From Porphyromonadaceae bacterium UBA7141 (GTDB taxonomy: Bacteria; Bacteroidota; Bacteroidia; Bacteroidales; Muribaculaceae): 24,636 bases of DNA. A program made the translations under genes and the position numbers. The stretch is from positions 1 through 24,636 of the forward strand of contig DKWX01000036.1 in assembly GCA_002491945.1 (NCBI GenBank). Direction: 5' to 3'. Positions 1-8,237 of the stretch are shown here, one piece after another. Position 1 is the first letter of the stretch, and each line of letters begins with the position of its first letter. Under the pieces are notes generated by a model. That model did no database searches. It was not told where the DNA came from and saw only the letters and a list, made by a program, of their open reading frames with translations.

Positions 1-21
1 AAATAACCGAAGTATTGATAA

Positions 22-1989
22 ATGGTATCTGTAAATAATTTAGGCGTGGAGTTTTCGGCCCGTCCTCTATTTGGCGATGTGTCGTTTGTAATCAACAAGT
101 CTGACCGTATCGCTCTGGTGGGCAAGAACGGAGCAGGCAAATCCACTCTTCTGAAAATACTGGCCGGGCTGCAAAGTCCTTCAACAGGAAGTGTGTCAGT
201 GCCCAACGGTATCTCAGTGGGTTATCTGCCACAGGAGATGCACACGTCTGACGACACTTCCCTGCTCTGCGAAGTGCGAAAAGCTTTCTCCGGTCGACTG
301 GCACGTCAGGCTGAACTCGATCGGCTTAATGCCGGGCTGGCCGCACGCACCGATTATGAATCGGAAGAATATGCGGCCCTCATTGATAAAATCAGCGACC
401 TCTCCGAACGCATCGTCATGGACAGTTCGGACAGCATGGAAGCGGAAATCGAACGCACGCTTATCGGTCTGGGTTTTACACGACAGGATTTCGACCGCCC
501 TACATCTGAATTTTCAGGGGGGTGGCGTATGCGTGTGGAACTCGCCAAACTGCTGCTGCGCCGCCCCGATCTGCTGCTTCTCGACGAGCCTACCAACCAT
601 CTTGATATAGAGTCAATACAATGGCTCGAACAGTTCCTGGCTTCAAAAGCCAATGCGGTGCTGCTCGTGAGCCACGACCGCGCATTTCTCGACAATGTCA
701 CCAACCGCACAATTGAAATCAACTGCGGCAGAACCTATGATTATAAGGTGAGCTACTCGCGCTTTGTGGAATTACGCAAGGAGCGTGTGGAACAACAGAT
801 CCGGGCCTACGAAAATCAACAGAAACAGATTGCCGACATCAAGGCTTTTATCGAAAGATTCCGATATCAGGCCACTAAGGCGATACAGGTGCAAAGCCGC
901 ATAAAGCAACTGGAGAAAATCGTGCCCATCGAGGTGGATGAGGTTGATAACTCCAGACTGAGGCTGAAGTTCCCGCCGGCTCCCCGCAGTGGCGATTTCC
1001 CTCTGATTCTTGAGAATGTAGGCAAAGCTTACGGCAATCACCAGGTCTTTGACAATGCTGAATTCACCATCCGGCGCGGTGAGAAGGTGGCATTCGTAGG
1101 TAAGAATGGTGAGGGAAAGTCTACCTTGGTGAAGTGCATAATGGGTGAAATCCCCTTTACAGGGCATCTGAAGGTGGGGCACAACGTGAAAATCGGTTAT
1201 TTTGCCCAGAATCAGGCTCAGCTTCTTGATCAGGAGATTTCGGTGTTCGATACCATCGACCAAGTAGCCACGGGCGACATCCGACTGAAGATACGCGATC
1301 TGCTGGGGGCATTTATGTTCGGTCAGGAAGATATAGAGAAGAAGGTGAAAGTGTTGAGCGGAGGCGAAAAGACTCGGTTGGCCATGCTTCGGCTTCTGCT
1401 CGAACCTATGAACCTGCTGATTCTTGACGAGCCTACCAACCATCTCGACATGCGCACCAAGGATATCCTGAAGGATGCGATACGCGATTTCGAAGGCACA
1501 GTGATTGTAGTGAGCCACGACCGCCAGTTTCTCGACGGATTAGTGGGGAAAGTCTATGAGTTCGGCGGTGGCCGCGTAAAAGAGAACCTCGGAGGTATCT
1601 ATGATTTCTTACGGTCAAAGCGCATTGCCGAACTGAGTGAGCTGGAAAAGCGTCCGCTCACCGGAGTCGCCACTACGAATGTCAATTCAGATGAACCGGC
1701 AGGGGCAAAACTGAATGAGGCTGTGACGGAGACATCTGCCCGCACTCTGAGTTACGCGGAACAGAAGGAGCGCGACAAGGTGGTGCGCCGCGCCGAAAAA
1801 GCTGTCAGACAGGCTGAGGAAGATATCGCAGCTCTTGAAGAGTCGATAGCCGATATTGAAAAGAAAATGAGCGCCGGCGAATGCGGAGGTGATATTCTGA
1901 AGGAATATGACGCCTGTCGGCAGAGGTTTGACGAGGCCATGACTCGCTGGGAAGAGGCTTCGGAAGAGCTGGAAAAATTAAAAGCATAA
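22..1989 (+). CDS. ABC-F family ATP-binding cassette ATPase (Uup/EttA-like)
   Basis: Soluble tandem ATPase of the ABC-F family, whose members act on the ribosome rather than as transporters. Two nucleotide-binding domains are visible. The first has Walker A GKNGAGKST at residues 34-42, signature FSGGW near 164-168 and Walker B LLLLDEP with D188/E189. The second has Walker A GKNGEGKST at 360-368, signature LSGGE at 445-449 and Walker B with D469/E470. The arginine/glutamine-rich linker between them (about 240-320) matches the ABC-F P-site tRNA interaction region. The last 80 residues are charged and predicted coiled coil, as in Uup-type C-terminal domains. There are no membrane segments. At 655 residues it is full length for the family. 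Nothing marks it as an antibiotic-resistance subtype, so a housekeeping translation or DNA-structure role is more likely. Only 21 bases of upstream sequence are visible, so its promoter cannot be judged. Confidence 0.95.
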   Translation: MVSVNNLGVEFSARPLFGDVSFVINKSDRIALVGKNGAGKSTLLKILAGLQSPSTGSVSVPNGISVGYLPQEMHTSDDTSLLCEVRKAFSGRLARQAELDRLNAGLAARTDYESEEYAALIDKISDLSERIVMDSSDSMEAEIERTLIGLGFTRQDFDRPTSEFSGGWRMRVELAKLLLRRPDLLLLDEPTNHLDIESIQWLEQFLASKANAVLLVSHDRAFLDNVTNRTIEINCGRTYDYKVSYSRFVELRKERVEQQIRAYENQQKQIADIKAFIERFRYQATKAIQVQSRIKQLEKIVPIEVDEVDNSRLRLKFPPAPRSGDFPLILENVGKAYGNHQVFDNAEFTIRRGEKVAFVGKNGEGKSTLVKCIMGEIPFTGHLKVGHNVKIGYFAQNQAQLLDQEISVFDTIDQVATGDIRLKIRDLLGAFMFGQEDIEKKVKVLSGGEKTRLAMLRLLLEPMNLLILDEPTNHLDMRTKDILKDAIRDFEGTVIVVSHDRQFLDGLVGKVYEFGGGRVKENLGGIYDFLRSKRIAELSELEKRPLTGVATTNVNSDEPAGAKLNEAVTETSARTLSYAEQKERDKVVRRAEKAVRQAEEDIAALEESIADIEKKMSAGECGGDILKEYDACRQRFDEAMTRWEEASEELEKLKA

Positions 1990-2020
1990 GTATGTGATTT
2001 AAACGACTTCGACAACGAGT

Positions 2021-2108
2021 GATAGTAAGTGTTCAAATTCAACCGAGAGTAATTGAAAGGAAATCTTTAATACAATCTGCGGCGTATTTTCACTTATTCA
2101 CTTACTAT
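2021..2108 (-). repeat. Compact copy A of the AAGTAAGTGT repeat family, with inverted ends
   Basis: The segment runs from ATAGTAAGTG (2022-2031) to its perfect inverted repeat CACTTACTAT (2099-2108), giving an 87-bp unit. Read on the minus strand, its interior matches the right-hand part of the copies at 10531-10608 and 22533-22607. It shares blocks equivalent to AACCGA, AATCTTT and ATAnAATC at the same spacing. It fills the middle of the 211-bp gap between the ABC-F gene and the M13 peptidase gene. No convincing promoter or terminator is visible in the rest of that gap. Confidence 0.65.
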
Positions 2109-2215
2109 TCTATTCTTCACCGCTACATCATATACTGTGAGTTTGTCATAACCGATATCAGGCAGTCATCATCTGTCTGCCGTAAGTAGAATTAACATAA
2201 ATGATTGAAAACGAC

Positions 2216-4243
2216 ATGAAATTCCGACACATTCTTGTGGCCACAGCCATGAGTATGCCGATGATGGCTATCGGCGCGGCCAACGGCCACGGACTCGACA
2301 AGGGAAATCTTAACCCGGAGGCCGACCCAAAGACTGATTTCTATGAATATGCCTGTGGAGGCTGGATGCAGGCTCATCCGCTGACGGGAGAATACGCGCG
2401 ATACGGCATGTTCGACTATCTGCGTGACAATGCCAAGGATCAACTTAAGGAGCTGATTGTAAACCTCAAGGATGATCCGGATTCAAAAATCAAGGGCACA
2501 AATGCACAGAAGGTGAGTGATCTTTATGAGATGGGACTCGACACGGAACGCCTCAACCGCGAAGGTGCGGCGCCAATCAAACCGCTGCTCGAAAAGGTTG
2601 CCGGTGTCAGCCACAAGAATCTGGCCGAGATGCTCGGATGGCAGCACAGTGGCGTAGGCGGGTCGTTCTTCTCTACAGGTGTGGGTGCCGATGTGAATGA
2701 CGCTGACATGAATATCATGCATGCCGGCGAAACCGGACTCGGGCTGGGCGACCGCGACTATTATCTGGAGGATACGGAGGAAAACCGCAACATTCTTGCA
2801 GCCTACAGCAATTACCTGAAGACGGTGGCAACGCTGGCCGGATTCTCACAGGAGGACGCTGACCGAATGGCGGCAAACACTATCACTCTTGAAACCGAGT
2901 TCGCGCGCCATAAGATGACCCGCGAGGAGCGCCGGAATCCCACTCTCCGCAACAATGTGATGACATATGCCGACTTCAAGACGAAATACCCCAATATTGA
3001 CTGGGACACTTATTTCTCTACAATCGGTATCCCGATGCCGGAGAAGCTGAATGTAAGTTCGGTAAAATTCTTTGATTTCATTAATTCTTACCTCCCCACA
3101 CTGACTGACGCACAGATCCGCGACTTCATGCTTATGGAGACCGTGATGGATGCCACAGGCACATTGGGCGAGGATTTCACAAATGCCGATTTCGAGATGT
3201 TTGACCGCATCCTCTCAGGCAAGACTGAGCAGGAGCCACGCTGGAAACGTGCGATGGCAATGCCAAACTCGATGTTTGGAGAGGCTATCGGCCAGCTTTA
3301 CGTGGCAAAATATTTCCCGGAGGCCAACAAGGAGGCTATGAAGGCTCTTGTCGAGAATCTGCGTGTGGCTCTGGGCAAACATATCGACAATCTCTCCTGG
3401 ATGAGCGATGAAACAAAGAAAAAAGCTCACGAGAAGCTCGCTACATTCAAGGTCAAAATCGGTTATCCCGACAAGTGGAAGGATTACTCCGGCATTGAGA
3501 TTGACCCGGCGAAGTCGTACCACGAGAATGTACTGGCCGCTTCGAGATGGTTTACAATGGACAATTACAATAAGATGGGCAAACCTGTCGACAAGGAGGA
3601 GTGGCACATGACTCCTCAGACTGTAAATGCCTACTACAATCCCACAACCAACGAAATATGCTTCCCCGCGGCTATACTGCAGCCCCCATATTTCGACCTG
3701 ACTGCCGACGATGCGCTGAATTACGGCGGAATTGGTGTTGTGATCGGTCATGAGATGACACACGGATTCGATGATTCCGGGCGTCAGTATGACAAGGAAG
3801 GCAACCTCAACGACTGGTGGGCGCCGGAAGACGCCGAGAAGTTCAAAGCCTTGGCCGACGGTCTTGCAGCTCAGTTTGATGCTGTCGAGGTCCTTCCGGG
3901 CGTATTCGCCAACGGACGTTATACTCTTGGCGAGAATATAGCCGATCAGGGTGGCCTGCGTGTTGCCATGACTGCATATATTGATTCGCTCAATGGCGCC
4001 GAGCAGAAAGTAATCGACGGGCTGACCGCAATGCAGCGCTTCTACCTGGCTTACGCCGGTCTCTGGGCCGGGAATATCCGCGATGAGGAAATTGCCCGCC
4101 TCACAAAGATTGACCCACACTCGCTGGGGCGCAACCGCGTCAATGTTTCGCTGCGCAATATAGCACCATTCTTCGAGGCCTTCGGTATCTCTGAGGGCGA
4201 CAAAATGTTCCGTTCACAAGAGGAACGTGTGGTGATATGGTAA
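2216..4243 (+). CDS. Secreted M13 (neprilysin/PepO-like) zinc metallopeptidase
   Basis: An exported zinc endopeptidase of family M13, which cleaves peptides in the periplasm or at the cell surface. The zinc site is complete: HEMTH at residues 512-516 and ENIAD from E573, the usual third ligand and ExxxD motif. The substrate-binding motif NAYYNP lies upstream near residue 475, and the typical C-terminal W closes the protein. I chose the ATG at 2216 rather than 2201 because it gives a clean signal peptide: basic n-region MKFRH, hydrophobic core to about residue 20, then Ala-rich cleavage. No lipobox cysteine follows, so it is probably a soluble periplasmic enzyme. At 675 residues it is the usual family size. 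A strong terminator follows at 4262, so it is probably transcribed alone. Confidence 0.95.
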   Translation: MKFRHILVATAMSMPMMAIGAANGHGLDKGNLNPEADPKTDFYEYACGGWMQAHPLTGEYARYGMFDYLRDNAKDQLKELIVNLKDDPDSKIKGTNAQKVSDLYEMGLDTERLNREGAAPIKPLLEKVAGVSHKNLAEMLGWQHSGVGGSFFSTGVGADVNDADMNIMHAGETGLGLGDRDYYLEDTEENRNILAAYSNYLKTVATLAGFSQEDADRMAANTITLETEFARHKMTREERRNPTLRNNVMTYADFKTKYPNIDWDTYFSTIGIPMPEKLNVSSVKFFDFINSYLPTLTDAQIRDFMLMETVMDATGTLGEDFTNADFEMFDRILSGKTEQEPRWKRAMAMPNSMFGEAIGQLYVAKYFPEANKEAMKALVENLRVALGKHIDNLSWMSDETKKKAHEKLATFKVKIGYPDKWKDYSGIEIDPAKSYHENVLAASRWFTMDNYNKMGKPVDKEEWHMTPQTVNAYYNPTTNEICFPAAILQPPYFDLTADDALNYGGIGVVIGHEMTHGFDDSGRQYDKEGNLNDWWAPEDAEKFKALADGLAAQFDAVEVLPGVFANGRYTLGENIADQGGLRVAMTAYIDSLNGAEQKVIDGLTAMQRFYLAYAGLWAGNIRDEEIARLTKIDPHSLGRNRVNVSLRNIAPFFEAFGISEGDKMFRSQEERVVIW

Positions 4244-4261
4244 GCACCGCATAATTGCTCA

Positions 4262-4311
4262 TACGGTCAGGTCGCCCCTCTTCATGTCGGGCAGCCTGAC
4301 CGTAATTTATT
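4262..4311 (+). terminator. Rho-independent terminator after the M13 peptidase
   Basis: TACGGTCAGG (4262-4271) pairs perfectly with CCTGACCGTA (4295-4304). An inner GCCC/GGGC stem (4274-4277 with 4289-4292) extends the hairpin, and it is followed by ATTTATT. It starts 18 bases after the peptidase stop codon. Confidence 0.85.
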
Positions 4312-4360
4312 CAACAATCCGACAAAAACAAGAATTCGCTGAAACTTTTCTCAATGGCAA

Positions 4361-4445
4361 GATTCATTAAATTTGAACACTTACTTAAATAATTCAGAGC
4401 ACATACTTACCCGCTATCGTTTAAATTTTGAAACTTTACTTATAC
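4361..4445 (+). repeat. Two degenerate right ends of the repeat family upstream of aroE (copy B)
   Basis: The first end (4361-4387) contains TAAATTTG (4368-4375) followed by AACACTTACTTA. The second (4411-4445) reads CGCTATCGTTTAAATTTTG then AAACTTTACTTATAC, a diverged version of the copy at 10577-10608. Together they occupy most of the 5' region of aroE. The first TAAATTTG matches the Bacteroidetes -7 consensus, with a TTTT about 18 bases upstream as a poor -33 box, so a promoter for aroE is possible but not shown. Confidence 0.6.
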
Positions 4446-4457
4446 TTAGATCAATCT

Positions 4458-5432
4458 ATGATGCTTTACGGTCTTATCGGACGTCGTCTGGGGCACTCCT
4501 TCTCAGCCCGATTTTTTAATGATAAATTCACAGCCGAGAATATCGATGCGGCCTACCGTCTGTTTGAAATAGACAATATCAGAGAGTTGCCCGCTCTGAT
4601 TGCCGCTCATTCCGACCTTTACGGTCTTAACGTCACTATCCCCTACAAGCAGGAGGCGATGCCGTTTCTGACGTTGCTCACCGACTCGGCTCGTCGTATC
4701 GGTGCAGTCAACACAATCAGGGTGTTCCGGCAGAAAGAGCCGATGGAAATAGCCGGTGGCGACAATTACATACTTGAAGGTCACAACACCGATGCCCCCG
4801 GATTTGCAATGGCCATAGAACCGCTGCTTCCCCCTCCTCTTCCTGAAGGCGGACACTACGCACTCGTACTCGGCACGGGGGGAGCATCGAGAGCAGTGGT
4901 CTACGCATTGCGGCGCATGGGAATCGGTGTCACTCAAGTGTCGCGCAATCCTCAGCCGGGTATAATCACTTATCGTGAGATTGACTCCGAAGTGATGGAT
5001 ATGCACAATATCATAATCAATTGCACTCCTTTGGGGATGTGGCCTGACGCAGATTCTTGTCCGCCCATACCCTATGAATGTCTCGATGAACGAAAACTAT
5101 GCTTCGATCTGGTATATAATCCGGAGGTCACAGAGTTCATGCGACGTGCAGCCGCACAAGGGGCACGCGTAAGCAATGGGATGCAGATGCTCATAAACCA
5201 AGCCAATCTGGCATGGGAATTTTGGCAGTCGCCACGACGCAGGCGATATATGTCGCGGACTGTGGAGCTGCATCATCCTGATGGTACTGTCGACTCTTAT
5301 CCACTCTCAATAGCTGAAATCACCTATAGCCCTGACGGAAATGTGACCTCGGCTGAAGTGACTCCATTCCGCGAGGAAATTCCCGGAGTGGTGTATCTCG
5401 ATAATCCTCTGATACTCCATCTTCCGGTCTGA
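4458..5432 (+). CDS. aroE: Shikimate dehydrogenase with C-terminal extension
   Basis: Reduces 3-dehydroshikimate to shikimate with NADPH in the cytoplasmic shikimate pathway. The N-terminal substrate domain carries GRRLGHSFS (8-16), NVTIPYK with catalytic K64, and NTD with D112. The nucleotide-binding domain has GTGGAS at 139-144 and the NCTPLGM motif at 188-194. The C-terminal helix region NGMQMLINQA closes the normal enzyme at about residue 262. Residues 265-324 are an additional, strand-rich segment not part of standard AroE, which is usually about 250-280 residues. I take ATG 4458 (or 4461) as the start because the frame upstream opens only with TTG 4428 and adds ten residues not expected in the family. 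The other aromatic genes lie opposite at 6037-10414, so this is a functional cluster. Confidence 0.93.
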   Translation: MMLYGLIGRRLGHSFSARFFNDKFTAENIDAAYRLFEIDNIRELPALIAAHSDLYGLNVTIPYKQEAMPFLTLLTDSARRIGAVNTIRVFRQKEPMEIAGGDNYILEGHNTDAPGFAMAIEPLLPPPLPEGGHYALVLGTGGASRAVVYALRRMGIGVTQVSRNPQPGIITYREIDSEVMDMHNIIINCTPLGMWPDADSCPPIPYECLDERKLCFDLVYNPEVTEFMRRAAAQGARVSNGMQMLINQANLAWEFWQSPRRRRYMSRTVELHHPDGTVDSYPLSIAEITYSPDGNVTSAEVTPFREEIPGVVYLDNPLILHLPV

Positions 5433-5438
5433 ATATGA

Positions 5439-5671
5439 TTCGGTATCACACGACTTCACAACATAGGTTGCAGCCTGCCGGAATGTCACGGCAAGCTCGA
5501 TACCGTCTCGCTTGAATCCTACCTGCGGACGCACCCGGCGTTGCTCGGCACAAAGCAGTTCCGCTTCCTGCTTCCCGACAGACGGCCCGATTACACTTTC
5601 GACAACCGCAACGACCACAGGTGAGCCGCATACGCGAGGTGCGACCTATGGCCTTCGTTTTCGACTACTAA
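5439..5671 (+). pseudogene. Unrecognised coding remnant (two short overlapping frames)
   Basis: Immediately after aroE an open stretch of 61 codons (5439-5621) reads like protein, including the stretches LESYLRTHPALLG and RPDYTFDNRNDHR, and stops at TGA 5622-5624. A GTG at 5621 overlaps that stop and opens a second frame to TAA 5669-5671 that ends IREVRPMAFVFDY. The two pieces look like one C-terminal coding region split by a frameshift. No start codon is seen for the first piece: it is preceded by an in-frame TGA at 5436. I do not recognise the family. It could be a relic of a mobile-element gene, or chance. Confidence 0.35.
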
Positions 5672-5754
5672 CTCCTCAAAGAGAGTTACGAGATCAACAC
5701 CAAATCCTAATTAATACTTTTCAGAAAACAGCTATTTCATGTAAGAAGACAGGC

Positions 5755-5786
5755 AACCCCGGCAGTGATTGTCGGGGTTTTCTTTT
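5755..5786 (+). terminator. Rho-independent terminator downstream of aroE
   Basis: AACCCCGGCA (5755-5764) pairs over all ten positions, with one G-T, with TGTCGGGGTT (5770-5779) around the loop GTGAT. It is followed by TTCTTTT. It would end plus-strand transcripts from aroE and the remnant after it, before they run into the opposing tyrA operon. Confidence 0.85.
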
Positions 5787-5968
5787 GGAGTTGCGGCAAC
5801 GCCGCCGCGCTTTCATGAACGGAGACTTCGGTCTCCGCAGTCCGGCTCATCGGCTTGCCGCTTTCGTTGAAAGAATCGATAACTCATACAGAGAGCTTCG
5901 GCACATCTTTGTGGAGCCGAGGCTCGCCTGATATATGGACTCATCGCTTCGGAGATGGCGACCAGTCG
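5787..5968. other. Hairpin-rich non-coding segment between aroE and tyrA
   Basis: Several short inverted repeats follow one another: GCGGC/GCCGC (5793-5805); CGGAGAC-TTCG-GTCTCCG (5820-5837, a 7-bp stem with a TTCG tetraloop); CGGC/GCCG (5851-5860); CTTTC/GAAAG (5861-5873); a 10-bp stem pairing 5893-5902 with 5916-5925; and CATC/GATG (5942-5957). No frame here is convincingly coding. A structured RNA, or a folded recombination or transfer site left by a mobile element, are both possible. The sequence does not decide. With the remnant and terminator it accounts for most of the 604-bp gap. Confidence 0.4.
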
Positions 5969-6011
5969 ACTCCAGACCGTTTATGCAGAAACTAAACCGT
6001 ATATTATAGAT

Positions 6012-6047
6012 GTATACGCATGGAGATATGCCCAGATCAGCGTATAC
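6012..6047 (-). terminator. Inverted repeat overlapping the tyrA stop codon
   Basis: GTATACGC (6012-6019) and GCGTATAC (6040-6047) form a perfect 8-bp inverted repeat with a 20-base loop. The tyrA stop codon (6037-6039) lies in the loop. On the minus strand it is followed by an AT-rich stretch but no clean T-run, so it may be a weak terminator or an RNA-end stabiliser for the aromatic operon. Confidence 0.4.
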
Positions 6048-6813
6048 GGTCGCGCACATCATTTAGGTAGCGCACCATCGCCTCCGGGTCGCGGGCATCC
6101 ACAATTTGCTTCAGTTCCTCCATGCGCCGGCAAATCCGGGAAAGTTGTGCCGATGTATGCGGATTGAAGAGTATCTCCGACAAGAGATAGTCGTCTTCGC
6201 CAAGCAGTCCGCGCGCAATCTCCATAAGCCGCTTGAAGGTAGTGCCGGGTGCGTCCTGCGGTTCCATAACTCCGGCGAATGCGAGTGTGGACGCGAATGG
6301 CACCGACAGAGAGTAGGCTATAGTTCGGTCATGCTGTTCAAAACTATATTCCTCAATATGCAGATGCAGCGAACTGTATAAGTCGCGGAAGAAGCGTTTC
6401 CCTTCTTCATCACTTTCGGTTATGATTATGGCATTCTCATTGCTGAGATTCGACAGACTGGCGAATGTGGGGCCGAACATCGGATGTGTCGATACATACG
6501 GATGGCCTGATGCCGCATAGAATTCAGGCAATCCCGTCTTGACCGAGGCCACGTCACTAAGCATCGCCCCGGATGAAATCACAGGCATGACTGACTGGAA
6601 GGCACTGACAGTATAACGCACTGTCGCCGCGTTGATTATGAGTTCCGGATTGAACTCGCGCACTTCCTCGTCAAGACGACCGAAGCGGCGGGCATTGTAG
6701 GTAAAACGAAGCCGGAGCGGATCATAGTCGTATATCCCCACATCATGATTGAAAGAAAGCAGGTCGCAGAAGAATTTTCCCATCTTCCCGGCTCCGAGTA
6801 TCAATATCCTCAT
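6037..6813 (-). CDS. tyrA: Prephenate dehydrogenase family protein
   Basis: Oxidative decarboxylation of prephenate to 4-hydroxyphenylpyruvate on the tyrosine branch. The N-terminus has the dinucleotide-binding glycine motif GAGKMG (7-12). The middle has STHPMFGPTFA, the conserved HPMFGP segment of TyrA enzymes, and the rest is the helical C-terminal dimerisation domain. At 258 residues it is the short, single-domain form with no fused chorismate mutase or ACT domain. The mutase is supplied by the gene just upstream. It is the last gene of the minus-strand aromatic operon, 80 bases after the DAHP synthase gene. Confidence 0.92.
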   Translation of the reverse strand: MRILILGAGKMGKFFCDLLSFNHDVGIYDYDPLRLRFTYNARRFGRLDEEVREFNPELIINAATVRYTVSAFQSVMPVISSGAMLSDVASVKTGLPEFYAASGHPYVSTHPMFGPTFASLSNLSNENAIIITESDEEGKRFFRDLYSSLHLHIEEYSFEQHDRTIAYSLSVPFASTLAFAGVMEPQDAPGTTFKRLMEIARGLLGEDDYLLSEILFNPHTSAQLSRICRRMEELKQIVDARDPEAMVRYLNDVRDRIR

Positions 6814-6893
6814 ATCCTTATATTTATCGGTATTGGGAGGAAGCAGTCATGACAATAAAAAAGGTATCTGTCGCCTTATGATGATGCCGGGCA

Positions 6894-7997
6894 TCAGCGG
6901 TCATTTTCACCATCAGCCTGCTGTTTCCCTTTGAATATCTCAAGTTGCTGGCGCACTGACTCTTCATGTACAGCCGAAAGCACCTTGCGCATGAACTCCT
7001 CTCCCATCCCTGTATGGGCAGCCTGCTCGCATCGCGAACGTATTATCTCATCATATCGCGAACTCTGCACCACGCTCAGTCCGTGGGCCTTCTTATACTG
7101 GCCGATCTGCCGGCTCACCTCCATACGGCGATTGAGCGTATCAATCAATTCACCGTCAATCTGGTCAATCTGACGACGCAGAAGGGCAAGTGGTTCGGTA
7201 CCCTCTTTGGCGCCATGTCGCGGAACGAGCGTATTAAGTATCAGATTGAGCACTTCGGGTGTAATCTGCTGGTCTTTATCGCTCCACGCACAGTCGGGAT
7301 TACAGTGGCTTTCTATTATAAGTCCGTCAAATCCCATATCGTAGGCCTGCTGCGAGAGCGGCATGATGAGTTCACGCTTTCCGCCGATATGGCTCGGATC
7401 GCAGATTATCGGCAGGTTGGGCATTCGCCGACCGAGGTCGAGGGCTATCGACCACTGCGGCACATTACGGTAAAGATGTTTGCCATATGCCGAAAAGCCA
7501 CGGTGGATGGCTCCCACACGGCTGATGCCTGCATTCTGTATGCGCTGTATGGCTCCTATCCAAAGTTCAAGGTCTGGATTGACGGGATTCTTCACCAGTA
7601 CCGGCACATCTCCCCGCGCCCCCGCACTTTTCAGGGCATCGGCAATCTCCTGCATGGCAAAGGGATTGGCCGATGTACGCGCTCCGACCCATAGCAGGTC
7701 GATCCCGGCCTCAAGAGCCACTTCAACATGTGCGCGGGTAGCCACTTCGGTCGAAACGTACATTCCGGTCTCTTCTTTGACGCGCGCCAACCAGGGGAGG
7801 CCGATTGACCCTACTCCCTCAAACCCTCCGGGTTTTGTACGCGGTTTCCATATTCCGGCACGGAATACCTTTACTCCATATCCCGCAAGCTGACGGGCTA
7901 TGCGTAGCACTGTCTCTTCTGATTCCGCGCTACATGGTCCGGATATGATTATCGGTTCTTTCGGGTCAAGCCCTGGTAATATCTCAAAATTATACAT
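6894..7997 (-). CDS. Bifunctional DAHP synthase / type II chorismate mutase
   Basis: Combines the first step of the shikimate pathway (phosphoenolpyruvate + erythrose 4-phosphate to DAHP) with conversion of chorismate to prephenate. Residues about 1-255 are a KdsA-like (type Ibeta) DAHP synthase with IIISGPCSAES, FRAGIWKPRTKPGGFEG, DPSHIGG and ESHCNPD motifs. Residues about 270-355 are an AroQ-type mutase: LLRRQIDQIDGELIDTLNRR, then QIGQYKK. This fusion between the aminotransferase and tyrA genes is a standard Bacteroidetes arrangement. Fused AroQ domains can confer feedback control on the synthase, but nothing here shows that directly. The 240 bases upstream (7998-8237) hold no promoter or leader peptide I can identify. 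Confidence 0.95.
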   Translation of the reverse strand: MYNFEILPGLDPKEPIIISGPCSAESEETVLRIARQLAGYGVKVFRAGIWKPRTKPGGFEGVGSIGLPWLARVKEETGMYVSTEVATRAHVEVALEAGIDLLWVGARTSANPFAMQEIADALKSAGARGDVPVLVKNPVNPDLELWIGAIQRIQNAGISRVGAIHRGFSAYGKHLYRNVPQWSIALDLGRRMPNLPIICDPSHIGGKRELIMPLSQQAYDMGFDGLIIESHCNPDCAWSDKDQQITPEVLNLILNTLVPRHGAKEGTEPLALLRRQIDQIDGELIDTLNRRMEVSRQIGQYKKAHGLSVVQSSRYDEIIRSRCEQAAHTGMGEEFMRKVLSAVHEESVRQQLEIFKGKQQADGENDR

Positions 7998-8237
7998 TGT
8001 AGTCTTTTTTACCTATATTGCATCTTCTGGCAGGCGGCTGCTTGATTCTGACATTACTGGATGACATGAATCCTAATGGCTGATGTCGTTATCTCTACTG
8101 CCTTAATGTCTATAACGTAGTTTTCTCCTTATCATTATCCTGATTCCCTGCTAATATGCTGTCATTCGGTCAAATGAGGCCGACGAGGCTTTTTCTGTAA
8201 GTACGGCCATCAGACGCAATCAGCCGTATTCCCGCAG

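Noticed and set aside
772..1518. Long antisense open frame (248 codons) inside the ABC-F gene
   Set aside because: It lies wholly opposite a clear ABC-F coding sequence with conserved motifs, and its own translation shows no recognisable domain.
22..1989. ABC-F gene as an antibiotic-resistance determinant
   Set aside because: The sequence looks like the general Uup/EttA-like group, and nothing in motifs or context points to a resistance subtype.
3215..4120. Long antisense open frame (301 codons) inside the M13 peptidase gene
   Set aside because: Opposite the catalytic half of a well-conserved peptidase; the translation has no family features.
4428..4457. TTG 4428 as the start of aroE
   Set aside because: It lies inside the decayed repeat and adds ten residues absent from the family; ATG 4458/4461 gives the normal N-terminus.
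5512..5931. 139-codon plus-strand open frame spanning the aroE downstream gap
   Set aside because: It runs straight through the terminator hairpin at 5755-5786 and the hairpin-rich segment. A different frame in 5439-5671 looks more protein-like.
7998..8237. Attenuator or leader peptide before the DAHP synthase gene
   Set aside because: I looked for an aromatic-rich short frame and a terminator hairpin on the minus strand and found neither. The gap has no promoter I can support.
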